Source: Enterococcus ureasiticus (GTDB lineage: Bacteria > Bacillota > Bacilli > Lactobacillales > Enterococcaceae). Taken from it: a stretch of DNA of 64,000 nt. Location of the stretch: NCBI RefSeq assembly GCF_001730285.1, contig NZ_MIJZ01000013.1, positions 62,001 through 126,000 of the forward strand. The letters run 5' to 3'. Every line of letters starts with the position of its first letter. Position 1 is the stretch's first letter. This document shows positions 54,811 to 63,937 of the stretch, piece by piece. The position numbers and the translations under genes are program-made. The notes below the pieces were generated by a model. That model did not search any database, was not told where the DNA came from, and worked only from the letters and a program-made list of their open reading frames with translations.

Positions 54811-54839
54811 TTGATTTTAATTCAAGTTTATCTTATACT
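54811..54839 (+). promoter_or_regulatory. Promoter of efaCBA
   Basis: -35 TTGATT (54811-54816), 17-bp spacer, -10 TATACT (54834-54839), just downstream of the metal-regulator box. Confidence 0.75.
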
Positions 54840-54873
54840 AATTTTATGGCAAACCTAAAAAGGAGGTTTTTTT

Positions 54874-55629
54874 ATGTCTATAAATAATAATAACATTACA
54901 ATCGAACATTTAACCGTTAGTTATCAAGGGCAAAAAGCCTTAATCGATATTTCTTTACAAATTCCTGCTGGAAAAATCACTGGGATCATCGGTCCAAATG
55001 GTGCAGGTAAGTCCACTTTTCTAAAAGGAATGCTGGGATTGATTAAAGCAGACTCTAAAACGGTGGTTATAGGGGAAGACTCTATTGACACTCAAAAGAA
55101 AAGAATCGCTTACGTAGAACAACGTAGCGCATTAGACCTATCTTTTCCAATCAATGTTATGGAGGTTGTTCTTTTAGGAACTTATCCGAAACTAGGATTG
55201 ATGAAACGTCCTAAAAAACAAGAAAAAGAACAAGCATTAGCAGCTCTTAAAACCGTTCAATTAGAAGAATTTGCTAAGCGTCAAATCGGTGAATTATCTG
55301 GTGGACAACTGCAGCGTGTCTTCATCGCTCGCGTTCTCGCTCAAAAAGCAGATATTATCATCTTAGATGAACCATTTGTAGGAATCGATATGACAAGCGA
55401 AAAAGTCATCATGGACATTTTAAAACAATTAAAAGAAGCAGGAAAAACCATTTTGATCGTCCATCATGATCTTCACAAAGTCGCTCATTATTTTGATGAT
55501 GTGATCATTTTGAAAAGAAAATTGATTGCAAGTGGTCCTGTCGCAACAACGTTTACCAACAAAAATATTCAATTGGCCTATGGTGACACAATGGGCGATA
55601 TCATTATTAAAGGAGTGGCTGACGCATGA
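54874..55629 (+). CDS. efaC: Manganese ABC transporter ATPase
   Basis: A 251-residue ATPase of the Mn/Zn chelate transporter family. Walker A GPNGAGKST (about 39-47), signature ELSGGQLQRVFIARVLA, Walker B IIILDEPFVGID. AAAAGGAGG precedes the ATG. First gene of efaCBA; it overlaps efaB by 4 bp (ATGA). Energises Mn2+ uptake, which supports oxidative-stress tolerance and virulence in enterococci (established for E. faecalis). Confidence 0.94.
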   Translation: MSINNNNITIEHLTVSYQGQKALIDISLQIPAGKITGIIGPNGAGKSTFLKGMLGLIKADSKTVVIGEDSIDTQKKRIAYVEQRSALDLSFPINVMEVVLLGTYPKLGLMKRPKKQEKEQALAALKTVQLEEFAKRQIGELSGGQLQRVFIARVLAQKADIIILDEPFVGIDMTSEKVIMDILKQLKEAGKTILIVHHDLHKVAHYFDDVIILKRKLIASGPVATTFTNKNIQLAYGDTMGDIIIKGVADA

Positions 55630-56483
55630 TTGCAAATTTTATTGATGGTTTAGTTCGTTACCAATTTTTACAAAACGCTTTGATCACTTCGATCATTGTT
55701 GGATTGGTTTCAGGAATTATTGGATCATTTATTGTTTTACGAGGAATGTCCTTGATGGGGGATGCGATTTCACATGCAGTACTTCCAGGGGTAGCCGCTT
55801 CTTATATGTTTGGCGTCAATTATATCTTTGGCGCATCGATTTTTGGTATTTTAGCTGCCTTATTGATTGGGTTTATTACGCAAAAAAGTCAGTTAAAAAA
55901 TGATACAGCGATTGGTGTCGTTTTCAGTTCATTTTTTGCTTTAGGAATCATTATGATCTCTTTCGCTAAAAGTTCGACTGACCTTTATCACATTCTCTTT
56001 GGAAATGTTTTGGCTGTTCGAGATTCTGATATTATGATCACGGCAATCGTCGGAATCATCGTGTTGATCTTTGTTGGATTATTCTATAAAGAATTGCAAA
56101 TTACCTCTTTTGATCCAACCATGGCACAAGCTTATGGATTAAATGTTCAATTTTTTCATTATGCTTTGATGTTTCTATTAACGTTAGTTGCTGTTTCATC
56201 TTTACAAACCGTTGGAACGATTTTAGTGATTGCTATGTTGATCACTCCTGCTGCTACTGCTTACTTGTTAACGAATCACTTGCCTACAATGATTACCTTA
56301 GCTTCTCTTTTTGGAATACTAAGTTCGATCATCGGCTTATTCTTTAGCTATTCGTATAATTTAGCTTCCGGCGCTACGATCGTTTTAACTGCTGCAGCAT
56401 TTTTCGTTGTCGCATTTCTATTTTCACCTAAAAAAGGACTATTTTTTGTCAATAAACAGAAAACGGAGGAACAAATTTTATGA
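55626..56483 (+). CDS. efaB: Manganese ABC transporter permease
   Basis: A 285-residue membrane protein of the ABC-3 family, about eight hydrophobic segments. Conserved [26 protein letters not shown] (about 33-58) and the later [20 protein letters not shown]. Forms the membrane pore for Mn2+ with EfaC and EfaA. Both ends overlap neighbours by 4 bp, so translation is coupled. Confidence 0.94.
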   Translation: MIANFIDGLVRYQFLQNALITSIIVGLVSGIIGSFIVLRGMSLMGDAISHAVLPGVAASYMFGVNYIFGASIFGILAALLIGFITQKSQLKNDTAIGVVFSSFFALGIIMISFAKSSTDLYHILFGNVLAVRDSDIMITAIVGIIVLIFVGLFYKELQITSFDPTMAQAYGLNVQFFHYALMFLLTLVAVSSLQTVGTILVIAMLITPAATAYLLTNHLPTMITLASLFGILSSIIGLFFSYSYNLASGATIVLTAAAFFVVAFLFSPKKGLFFVNKQKTEEQIL

Positions 56484-57409
56484 GAAAAAAAATACTTTTT
56501 ATCACAGCACTAGCCAGTTTATTTTTACTTGCCGCTTGTCAATCTAAGTCTGCAGATACCTCAGATAAAGAAAAGATCAACGTTGTTGCAACTAACTCGA
56601 TTCTTGCCGATATGATCGACAATGTAGGGAAAGATTTAGTTAATTTACACAGTATCGTCCCTGTTGGAACAGACCCACATGAATATGAACCACTGCCGGA
56701 AGATGTTGCAAAAGCCTCTGAAGCGGACGTTTTATTCTTCAATGGACTGAACTTAGAAACAGGTGGAAACGGTTGGTTCAATAAGCTAATGGAAACAGCT
56801 AAGAAAAAAGAAGATCAAGACTTTTTCTCCGTAAGTAAAAAAGTCGAACCCATGTACCTAACCAGTGCTGGACAAGAAAACGAACAAGATCCACATGCTT
56901 GGTTAGACATTCAAAATGGGATTTCTTATGTAGAAGCAATTAGAGATACATTGAGTGAAAAAGACCCCAAAAATAAAGAAACTTACGAAAAAAATGCCAA
57001 AGAATACATTGAAAAGCTCTCCGCTTTAGACAAAGAAGCCAAAGAAAAATTCGCAGATATTCCAGAAAATAAAAAACTACTAGTCACAAGTGAAGGTGCT
57101 TTTAAATATTTTTCTAAAGCATATGGATTGACCGCTGCCTATATTTGGGAAATCAACACAGAAAGCCAAGGAACACCTGACCAAATGAAGCAAATCATCG
57201 ATCAAATCCACAAAACAAAAGTCCCTGCTTTATTTGTTGAAACCAGTGTAGACAAACGTAGTATGGAACGTGTATCAAAAGAAACAGATCTACCAATTTA
57301 CAGTACTATTTTTACCGATTCCATTGCTAAAAAAGGAGAAGATGGCGATAGCTATTATGCCATGATGAAGTGGAATTTAGATAAAATCCATGATGGATTA
57401 ATGAATTAA
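56480..57409 (+). CDS. efaA: Manganese-binding lipoprotein EfaA
   Basis: 309 residues. Lipoprotein signal with LFLLAAC (lipidated Cys at 20), cluster A-I metal-binding fold. Metal ligands are in [13 protein letters not shown] (His), DPHAWLD (His), the Glu of [15 protein letters not shown] and the Asp of [19 protein letters not shown]. It captures Mn2+ outside the cell and delivers it to EfaB. EfaA is also a known endocarditis antigen in E. faecalis. A strong bidirectional terminator follows. Confidence 0.95.
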   Translation: MRKKILFITALASLFLLAACQSKSADTSDKEKINVVATNSILADMIDNVGKDLVNLHSIVPVGTDPHEYEPLPEDVAKASEADVLFFNGLNLETGGNGWFNKLMETAKKKEDQDFFSVSKKVEPMYLTSAGQENEQDPHAWLDIQNGISYVEAIRDTLSEKDPKNKETYEKNAKEYIEKLSALDKEAKEKFADIPENKKLLVTSEGAFKYFSKAYGLTAAYIWEINTESQGTPDQMKQIIDQIHKTKVPALFVETSVDKRSMERVSKETDLPIYSTIFTDSIAKKGEDGDSYYAMMKWNLDKIHDGLMN

Positions 57410-57411
57410 AT

Positions 57412-57455
57412 AAAAACGGCTTCTGACACTTTAAATAATGTCAGAAGCCGTTTTT
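57412..57455. terminator. Bidirectional terminator between efaA and the ABC-F gene
   Basis: AAAAACGGCTTCTGACA (57412-57428) pairs with TGTCAGAAGCCGTTTTT (57439-57455). Confidence 0.92.
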
Positions 57456-58994
57456 TTATTGGATCATTTCTTCAATATTGATTACACGGTCTGTAATATC
57501 CGTATAAAATTCTTCTTCATGGGAAACAATGATGACTGTTCCTTGGAATTGCTGAATTGCTTGCCGCAAGCTCTCTTTCGCTGCTGCATCAATATGATTC
57601 GTAGGTTCATCTAAGAAAATAATATTACTTGAGTCCATCGTCAACGCACTTAGTTTTACCTTGGTCTGCTCCCCTCCACTTAATAAACGCAATTGCTGAT
57701 TGACTAACTTATCAGGTAATCCGCATTTTGCTAAGTACGTACGAATTTCCTTTACCGTTTTTTTAGGAAAGCAATCACTTAAATAAGCTAACGGAGTCAA
57801 ATAATCGTTTTCCCACGTCAAATCTTGCGAGAAATAAGCAATTTTTGTATTTGCGGGATACTGATATTCACCACTGATCGGTTCGATTTTTCCCGTTAAT
57901 GTTTTGATTAATGTCGATTTCCCAATTCCATTAAAGCCTTTGATTGCCACTTTTTCTCCACTATGAACAGATAGATTGATCGGCGCTAAAAGTGGATTAG
58001 TGTAGCCAATCGTCAATTCATCTGTGATCAACGCTAAACTTGCGACGATCGGTTGATAGGGAAACTGAATTTGTGGTTTTACTAAACTCCCTGGTGGTGC
58101 CATGCGTTCCACTCGGTCTAATTGTTTTTGACGACTTTTCGCCATAGTCGCACGATTTCCTGCTTTGTATTTACGAATATAAGCTTCTGCCTTTTCGATT
58201 TTTGCTTGTTGGGCATGGTACTGTTTTAAGTAACTTTCTTTGTTTTGTTCTTTTTGGGCAAATGATTTTTCCACATTCCCAGTATATTTCGTTAATTTAC
58301 CAAATTCAATGTCACAAATACAATTAGTCACGGCATTTAGGAAATGGTAATCATGAGAAACTAGAATAAACGTGCCAGCAAAATCATTTAAGTAATTGAC
58401 CAGCCATTGAATATGGGTGTCATCTAAATAGTTGGTTGGTTCATCCAGTAGTAAAACATCGGGTTCCTCCAAAAGAAGCTTCGCTAAAATAACTTTGGAT
58501 CGTTGTCCACCACTTAATTCGTTCATCGGTCGATCTAATCCAATTGCTTCGATTCCTAGACCATTGGCAAGGTCGTTGATGATCATATCGATTTGATAAA
58601 AATCACTTTCATCTAGCTGTGTTTGTAAATTTCCCGCTCGTTCTAATAATTTGTCTGCACCAGTTTCGCCATATTCTCCGTATAGTTCATTGATTTTGTC
58701 TTCGATTTCATATAATGGTTTGTATGCTTGGTGTAAAAATTCATTGATCGTACTATTTCCGATAATTTCAACGTATTGATCCAAATAACCGATTTTAGTA
58801 TTATTTTGCCATGTGATCGTTCCATCATCTGCCAAAATTTCACCTGTTAAGATCTTAACTAAGGTAGATTTCCCCACTCCATTTTGACCCGTTAACCCCA
58901 TATGGTCCTCTTTATTGACACGAAGAGATGCATCTTCATAAAGAATTTTTTCGCCAAAGCGTTGGGTTAAGTGTTCGATTGTTAATAAACTCAT
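57456..58994 (-). CDS. ABC-F family ATPase
   Basis: 512 residues, two ATPase domains and no membrane part. First Walker A GQNGVGKST (about 36-44), signature ELSGGQRSKVILAKLLL, Walker B VLLLDEPTNYLD; second Walker A GFNGIGKST (about 347), signature LLSGGEQTKVKL and Walker B IIFLDEPTNHID. A basic linker (about 245-300) joins them. ABC-F proteins act at the ribosomal E site, some as translation factors (EttA/YbiT-like), others as resistance factors. The linker is not long enough to assign one group with confidence. A structured leader with a small ORF lies upstream (59154-59455). Confidence 0.88.
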   Translation of the reverse strand: MSLLTIEHLTQRFGEKILYEDASLRVNKEDHMGLTGQNGVGKSTLVKILTGEILADDGTITWQNNTKIGYLDQYVEIIGNSTINEFLHQAYKPLYEIEDKINELYGEYGETGADKLLERAGNLQTQLDESDFYQIDMIINDLANGLGIEAIGLDRPMNELSGGQRSKVILAKLLLEEPDVLLLDEPTNYLDDTHIQWLVNYLNDFAGTFILVSHDYHFLNAVTNCICDIEFGKLTKYTGNVEKSFAQKEQNKESYLKQYHAQQAKIEKAEAYIRKYKAGNRATMAKSRQKQLDRVERMAPPGSLVKPQIQFPYQPIVASLALITDELTIGYTNPLLAPINLSVHSGEKVAIKGFNGIGKSTLIKTLTGKIEPISGEYQYPANTKIAYFSQDLTWENDYLTPLAYLSDCFPKKTVKEIRTYLAKCGLPDKLVNQQLRLLSGGEQTKVKLSALTMDSSNIIFLDEPTNHIDAAAKESLRQAIQQFQGTVIIVSHEEEFYTDITDRVINIEEMIQ

Positions 58995-59153
58995 TTTTCT
59001 TCCTCTTTTCCATTTTCACAAAGAATTTTCTGATATCTTTGTTATTATTCGTTGTAAATTGTAGTAAGTTTCTGTTTTATCTATTCAACATTTAAAGTTG
59101 CTTAAACAACGATTTCATACATTTAATCGAAAGGTCATTTGCTTAATCAAGAC

Positions 59154-59197
59154 AAAAAAACAAGCGATCAAATAGGCCCAACCTATCTTATCCCTTG
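59154..59197 (-). terminator. Terminator in the leader of the ABC-F gene
   Basis: On the minus strand a stem of about 15 bp with two mismatches (59197-59182 with 59176-59161, GATAGG/CCTATT core and CAAG/CTTG ends) is followed by TTTTTTT (59160-59154). It lies about 160 bp before the ABC-F start codon and after the small ORF. Confidence 0.78.
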
Positions 59198-59346
59198 TCA
59201 TTATCAACAAAGGACAACGTACGAAACACGTTGTCCTTTCATCAGCACTATAAAAATCAAGATCATCGTCAAAAGCAACACTAAATAAGACTACAGCTTA
59301 GTCTCAAAAATTCAGTATTTGTTTAGACGATGAAGCATTCATTTTA

Positions 59347-59427
59347 TTAAGCTCCACAACAATGCTTCATCACATTCATTTGTCGGGAGCTGCTTCTTTT
59401 CACAAATTTATCTGAAAGAAAAAACAT
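59347..59427 (-). CDS. 26-residue peptide ending in Cys-Cys-Gly-Ala
   Basis: ATG 59427 is preceded by AAAGGTG at 7-nt spacing, one of the better ribosome sites in the window. The peptide starts MFFLSDKFVKRSSSRQ and ends NVMKHCCGA before TAA. The codons for V-M-K-H form one arm of a hairpin whose other arm follows the stop codon, so a ribosome stalled at the two Cys codons (TGT TGT) would prevent that hairpin. The layout resembles an attenuation leader peptide, but a free functional small peptide is equally possible. No family is recognised. Confidence 0.6.
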   Translation of the reverse strand: MFFLSDKFVKRSSSRQMNVMKHCCGA

Positions 59428-59498
59428 TCTTAATCACCTTTCTTTACAAAAATAGTTTAACATAATTGTTTTGAAAAGCAAGAATATTGCTAAATTCT

Positions 59499-59963
59499 CT
59501 ATCCTCTTTGTACAATATGTTGAATTGTTTTATTTTTATCTTTAGTCAACTCTTTTAAAAATGCTGGCCTGATATCCGCTTGTGGAAGTTGTTCAAAAGG
59601 TACCCACCTCAACTGTTCTTGCTTATCAAATTCATTATATGAATGGCATGAAACTATGCTATTTTCAAGTTCTACATAATAATAAAACGAGATTTCATGG
59701 TAGTTTTCGCCAGTTAAATCAGATGTAAAAAAATTTTCATGAATAAAACATAACGTTTTTGCTTCTATTTTATTACCTGTTTCTTCAATAACCTCTCTTT
59801 CAATAGCATCATCTACTGTTTCATGCATCTTCACTCGGCCGCCGACTGAATAAAAGTAAGGTTCTTTTGAATTCGATACTACTAATAAACCTAAATCACT
59901 CATAATAATCGCACCTACACGATAATTGAACCTGCCTTCTTTGGTTTTAAATGTACAATCCAT
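59499..59963 (-). CDS. NUDIX hydrolase
   Basis: 154 residues. The Nudix box is complete: GGRVKMHETVDDAIEREVIEETG (about 41-63), with the REVIEE metal-binding centre. Such enzymes cleave a nucleoside diphosphate linked to another group. N-terminal CTFKTKEGRFNYRVGAIIM and C-terminal WVPFEQLPQADIRPAFLKEL are typical of small ADP-sugar or (d)NTP hydrolases, but the substrate cannot be named. Start as given, followed by a stop just before the leader RNA region. Confidence 0.85.
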   Translation of the reverse strand: MDCTFKTKEGRFNYRVGAIIMSDLGLLVVSNSKEPYFYSVGGRVKMHETVDDAIEREVIEETGNKIEAKTLCFIHENFFTSDLTGENYHEISFYYYVELENSIVSCHSYNEFDKQEQLRWVPFEQLPQADIRPAFLKELTKDKNKTIQHIVQRG

Positions 59964-60035
59964 TTTGCCAACTCCTTATCTTTAGGTTTTTCTTTTATTA
60001 TAATTGACCATTCTACTCTTACCAAGTGGAAATAA

Positions 60036-60082
60036 AAAAGCATAAGGATTGAAATCTGTTTCTCTTCAATCCCTATGCTTTT
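60036..60082 (-). terminator. Terminator of the met operon
   Basis: AAAAGCATA-GGATTGAA pairs with TTCAATCC-TATGCTTTT around 11 nt; the minus strand continues with TTTTTTATTT. It follows the M20 hydrolase gene. Confidence 0.88.
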
Positions 60083-60090
60083 ACACATAA

Positions 60091-61287
60091 CTATTCAATT
60101 GAATTTAGATACGTTAATGCGTAGCGAACATGAAATTCTGTAGCCAACGCCAAGCCTGCTTCATCGATATCAAATTTTTCATGATGATGCCCATATTGTG
60201 TATCAGGATTATCTAAATTACGAGTTCCCACTCGTCCATAAACACCAGGTGCTTTTAGTAAAAAATCAGCAAAATCATCTGCACCTAAACTTTTAGTATG
60301 ATCTGTGACGACATTCTCACTTCCAACTATTCCAGCTGCTATTTTTTGTGCTAATTCAGTTGCAGTATCATCATTGATCAGCGGTCCTGCTGCATCATGA
60401 ATATGGAAAGACGAAATTTTGGTCCGATGAGCTTCAGCAATTTGATTTGCTATCTCCTCAACACGTTTTAAAACAAAGGCTCGTGTTTCATGACTGAATG
60501 CCCGAACTGTCCCTTCGATTGCAGCATGATTAGCCACAATATTATATCTGGTGCCTGCATCGAGCACGCCAATACCAACGACTACAGGATCTAACGGGCT
60601 AACTTCTCGTGCTGCTATTTTTTGTAATTCTACGACGATGCTTGCCGCCGCTAATACAGCATCCCGACCAACATTTGGTTGCGCCACATGACTGCTTAAT
60701 CCTTCAACTTCAATTTTAAAAATATCACAAGAAGCATTAGTAGCCCCTTTAGTTGCAACTAATTTTCCCACAGGAACACTTGAATCTAAATGGATCCCGA
60801 AAACTTGATCGATGTTTTCTACGAAACCGCCATCGACAAACTGACAAGCGCCAGCTCCGATTTCTTCCGCTGGTTGAAACGCTAATTTGATCGTTCCAAC
60901 AAAATCGTCTTTATGGTTTTTCAAGACTTTTGCAGCACCTAACAATGCTGCCGCATGACCATCATGGCCACATGCATGATTTAATCCAGGATTTTTAGAT
61001 TGGTACTCTTTTCCTGTCGCATCTTCTAATTCTAGCGCATCGATATCTGCTCTTAAAATAATTGTTTTACCAGGTTTTCCTCCAACGATTGTGCCAAGTA
61101 CTCCTGTTTCTCCTACTTCTTCAAATGGAATATCCAGCTTTTTTAGCTCTTCTTTGATTCGTTTGATTGTTTCAAATTCCTTTAAACTGGCTTCTGGATA
61201 CTGATGAAAATGCCGTCTTAAAGCGATCACTTCATCTGCATTTTGCTGAATTTCTTCTTTGATCGATTGCTTTGTTAATGTAGTCAT
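60091..61287 (-). CDS. M20 family amidohydrolase (aminoacylase-like)
   Basis: 398 residues. Zinc-dependent M20D peptidase: RRHFHQYPEASLKEFET, the metal ligand motif NHACGHDGHAAALLG (about 105-119), FQPAEEIGAGA with the catalytic Glu pair, and the dimerisation domain (about 185-295). It removes an acyl group from an amino acid, like N-acyl-aminoacid or hippurate hydrolases. It lies 15 bp after metQ and ends the met operon, so an N-acyl-methionine or similar derivative imported by MetNIQ is a reasonable guess for its substrate (inference). Confidence 0.87.
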   Translation of the reverse strand: MTTLTKQSIKEEIQQNADEVIALRRHFHQYPEASLKEFETIKRIKEELKKLDIPFEEVGETGVLGTIVGGKPGKTIILRADIDALELEDATGKEYQSKNPGLNHACGHDGHAAALLGAAKVLKNHKDDFVGTIKLAFQPAEEIGAGACQFVDGGFVENIDQVFGIHLDSSVPVGKLVATKGATNASCDIFKIEVEGLSSHVAQPNVGRDAVLAAASIVVELQKIAAREVSPLDPVVVGIGVLDAGTRYNIVANHAAIEGTVRAFSHETRAFVLKRVEEIANQIAEAHRTKISSFHIHDAAGPLINDDTATELAQKIAAGIVGSENVVTDHTKSLGADDFADFLLKAPGVYGRVGTRNLDNPDTQYGHHHEKFDIDEAGLALATEFHVRYALTYLNSIE

Positions 61288-61302
61288 TTTATCGTCCTCC
61301 TT

Positions 61303-62136
61303 TTATTTTCTGCCAAATGTTTCCCAAGCTGGAATACTTGAACCTTTTGATGTTTCCTCGATGACTTTTTTAGTCTCTTCTTGTTGATAAGTGTCGACTA
61401 CTTTATTATACGTTTTATTATCTTCATCAGCTTTACGAGCAACGATGATATTCACATAAGGTTTAGATGTTTCGTCTACGGGTTCTAAGAAAATCGCATC
61501 TTTTGTCGGGACAAAACCAGCATCTACAGCCATTCCGCTATTGATCACGGATGCATCGATATCTTGGAGTGCTCTAGCCGTTTGTGATGCATCTAATTCT
61601 GTTATTTTTAAATCTAATTTGTTTTCTGTCACATCACTTACGGTTGGTGTTTGCTTCTTGGCAGGATCTACTTTGATCAACCCAGCACTTTGTAATAACA
61701 ATAACGCACGGCCACCATTTGTTGCGTCATTTGGAATTGCGATTTCAGCACCTTTTTTTAACTCTTTGATATCTTTGATTTTAGATGAATAAATACCTAA
61801 TGGCGCGCTGACCGTATTACCGATTGAAACAAGATCCGTTTTGTGTTCTTCATTGTAGTTATCTAAGAAAATCTGATGCTGGAATGAGTTCAAATCAATT
61901 TCTTTTTCCGCTAATGCCGCATTTGGTTGCGTATAATCAGAAAATTCAACAAGTTGAAGGTCGATTCCATCATCTTTCAAACGTTCCTTTACGGATTCTA
62001 ATACTTCATTATTCGCACCCACAACCCCTAATTTTACGACTTCATTCTTTTCACTTTTGGCACTTCCAGCAGAACATCCTGCTAATACAAATCCAATTGT
62101 TAAAGCTAATCCGATAATTTTAATTGTTTTTTTCAT
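61303..62136 (-). CDS. metQ: Methionine-binding lipoprotein MetQ
   Basis: 277 residues. Lipoprotein signal FVLAGC (lipidated Cys at 21), NlpA/MetQ fold: VKLGVVGANNEVLESV, the conserved YTQPNAALAEKEIDLNSFQHQIFLDNYNEEH and IAIPNDATNGGRALLLLQSAGLIKV. Binds methionine (and related compounds) outside the cell for MetNI. Third gene of metNIQ-M20. Confidence 0.93.
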   Translation of the reverse strand: MKKTIKIIGLALTIGFVLAGCSAGSAKSEKNEVVKLGVVGANNEVLESVKERLKDDGIDLQLVEFSDYTQPNAALAEKEIDLNSFQHQIFLDNYNEEHKTDLVSIGNTVSAPLGIYSSKIKDIKELKKGAEIAIPNDATNGGRALLLLQSAGLIKVDPAKKQTPTVSDVTENKLDLKITELDASQTARALQDIDASVINSGMAVDAGFVPTKDAIFLEPVDETSKPYVNIIVARKADEDNKTYNKVVDTYQQEETKKVIEETSKGSSIPAWETFGRK

Positions 62137-62158
62137 TTACATTTCCTCTTTTCATTTT

Positions 62159-62848
62159 TTAATGTGATGTTTTCTTGATCAATGTGTTACTTATAAACTG
62201 ACTGGCAAAAACTAAAACTAAGATGATCAATGTCGCAACCACGGTCACATCCGTTTGAAACCGATTATAACCTCTGGTGATCGCTAAATTGCCTAAACCG
62301 CCGGCGCCTATTGCACCTGCCATTGCAGTTAAACCAATTAAGTTGATGATCGTAACTGATGAAACTCGAATGATACTTGGTAAGCCTTCAATTAAATAAA
62401 CTCTAAAAATAATTCCCAAGGGACTCGTTCCCATTGATTCTGCGGCTTCAATTACACCTGGATCAACTTCTAATAAGGCGTTTTCGATTTGACGTGCAAA
62501 AAATGGAATCACCCCTATCACCAGCGGCACTAAGGCAGCCGTGGTCCCAATCGTTGTTCCTGTTAAAAAACGAGTGATCGGCTGAATCAATGCCAGCATG
62601 ATGATAAAAGGAATGGATCTACAAACATTGATGATTTTTTCTAAAATACTATAAAGAACACTATTTTTTAAGATTCCTTCTGGCCCTGTCGCAACTAGAA
62701 TTACACCAAGTAAAGTTCCTAGAATTCCGGCAATAATTGCTGTCCAAAAGACCATATATAATGTTTCAATCGTGCTAGTGATAAACTCCTGTTTTAGTAA
62801 TAGAACATTTGGAAAATAGCGTTGTAAAAAGTCTTGCATGTAAGTCAC
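62159..62848 (-). CDS. metI: Methionine ABC transporter permease
   Basis: 229 residues, five or six membrane helices. Conserved TLYMVFWTAIIAGILGTLLGVIL, VCRSIPFIIMLALIQPITRFLTGTTIGTTAALVPL, and the EAA loop VIEAAESMGTSPLGIIFRVYL (about 135-155), the contact to the ATPase. C-terminal GAIGAGGLGNLAITRGYNRFQTDV is a family signature. Also named metP in Bacillus. It lies between metN and metQ. Confidence 0.94.
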   Translation of the reverse strand: MTYMQDFLQRYFPNVLLLKQEFITSTIETLYMVFWTAIIAGILGTLLGVILVATGPEGILKNSVLYSILEKIINVCRSIPFIIMLALIQPITRFLTGTTIGTTAALVPLVIGVIPFFARQIENALLEVDPGVIEAAESMGTSPLGIIFRVYLIEGLPSIIRVSSVTIINLIGLTAMAGAIGAGGLGNLAITRGYNRFQTDVTVVATLIILVLVFASQFISNTLIKKTSH

Positions 62849-62866
62849 TCCTTCTCTATATTCGGT

Positions 62867-63937
62867 CTAGATAACATGTAATGGTATGATTTTTTCTTCT
62901 GGTTCATTTTTTTTCAATACTTTGATTTTTACACCTTGTTTTTGTAAAAAGTCCAATGCTTTTTCTCGCTGATGTTCTTCTCCCGAAAGAATTACGATCA
63001 AATTGCCAATTGGGACTTGCTGCAAGATTTCTACATTTCCATATAAAATATTCGTAACCACGTGGTATTTGCTATAAAGCTGAGCAATCAAAGGTTCACT
63101 TGTCTGATCCCCTACATAAGAAAATTCTACCAACACTTCATTTCCACTCAGATTCGTCAAACTTGGATGTTGAATAATTGTTTCCAACGCTTGATCGATA
63201 TGTGTTGCTGTTCGGATAAAGTCCTTCGTCAAGGCTTCTTTTGGTTGACTGAAAATCGAAACAATATCATTTTTTTCAATTACCCGTCCATCTTCCATCA
63301 CAGCGACTTTATTACAAATTTCTTTCACAACTTGCATTTCATGCGTAATCAAAACAATCGTCAAACCTAACTCTTTATTTAACTTCTTCAATAAGTCTAA
63401 AATCTGAATCGTTGTTTTAGGATCTAATGCGCTAGTTGCTTCATCACATAATAATATTTCTGGATCATTCGCTAATGCTCTGGCAATAGCTACTCTTTGT
63501 TTTTGCCCGCCAGATAACTGGCTAGGATAGGCGTCCTTTTTCTCCGAAAGACCTACCAAATCAAGTAATCGTTCAATTTTTTCTTTTCGTTGTTCTTTCG
63601 AAAGGCCAGAATATTTTAGGGAAAAATCAACATTGGCAAAAATCGTTCGTTCCTTCATCAAATTAAAATGCTGGAAAATCATACCGATATTTTTACGCTG
63701 CGCTCTTAGTTCTTTGGCTGAAAAATCAAGGATATTTTTGTTATTGATAATAACTTCACCTTTAGTTGGTCGCTGAAGTAAATTGATGACTCGAACCAAG
63801 GTACTTTTTCCTGCCCCTGAATAACCAACAATGCCAAATACATCTTCTTTTTCAATCGTTAAGGAGACATTTTTTACTGCATTGATTTCTTGTTTTTTCT
63901 GATAAAAGGTGACATCTATATTTTTTAATTCGATCAT
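62867..63937 (-). CDS. metN: Methionine ABC transporter ATPase
   Basis: 356 residues. Walker [10 protein letters not shown] (about 39-47), signature [16 protein letters not shown], Walker [14 protein letters not shown]. The C-terminal NIL domain (about 270-345), which binds methionine and inhibits transport, is present. First gene of the operon within the window; only 63 bp upstream are visible, so any riboswitch that controls it lies outside. Confidence 0.95.
   Translation of the reverse strand: MIELKNIDVTFYQKKQEINAVKNVSLTIEKEDVFGIVGYSGAGKSTLVRVINLLQRPTKGEVIINNKNILDFSAKELRAQRKNIGMIFQHFNLMKERTIFANVDFSLKYSGLSKEQRKEKIERLLDLVGLSEKKDAYPSQLSGGQKQRVAIARALANDPEILLCDEATSALDPKTTIQILDLLKKLNKELGLTIVLITHEMQVVKEICNKVAVMEDGRVIEKNDIVSIFSQPKEALTKDFIRTATHIDQALETIIQHPSLTNLSGNEVLVEFSYVGDQTSEPLIAQLYSKYHVVTNILYGNVEILQQVPIGNLIVILSGEEHQREKALDFLQKQGVKIKVLKKNEPEEKIIPLHVI

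Larger units (their letters stand above)
59154..59455 (-). ncRNA. Structured leader or small RNA upstream of the ABC-F gene
   Basis: A minus-strand transcript from a probable promoter near 59486-59460 (-35 TTGCTT, 16-bp spacer, -10 TAAACT) would contain a 26-codon ORF, a stem joining the ORF's end to the sequence after it (59361-59371 with 59329-59339), a perfect 12-bp hairpin (59209-59220 with 59228-59239), a small AGACTA/TAGTCT hairpin (59289-59305) and the terminator at 59154-59197. It is either an attenuator for the ABC-F gene or an independent peptide-coding RNA. No other gene lies in 58995-59498. Confidence 0.6.

Noticed and set aside
57456-58994. Calling the ABC-F protein an antibiotic resistance factor
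   Set aside because: Both ATPase domains and the leader are compatible with it, but the linker does not identify a resistance subgroup, so only the family is given.
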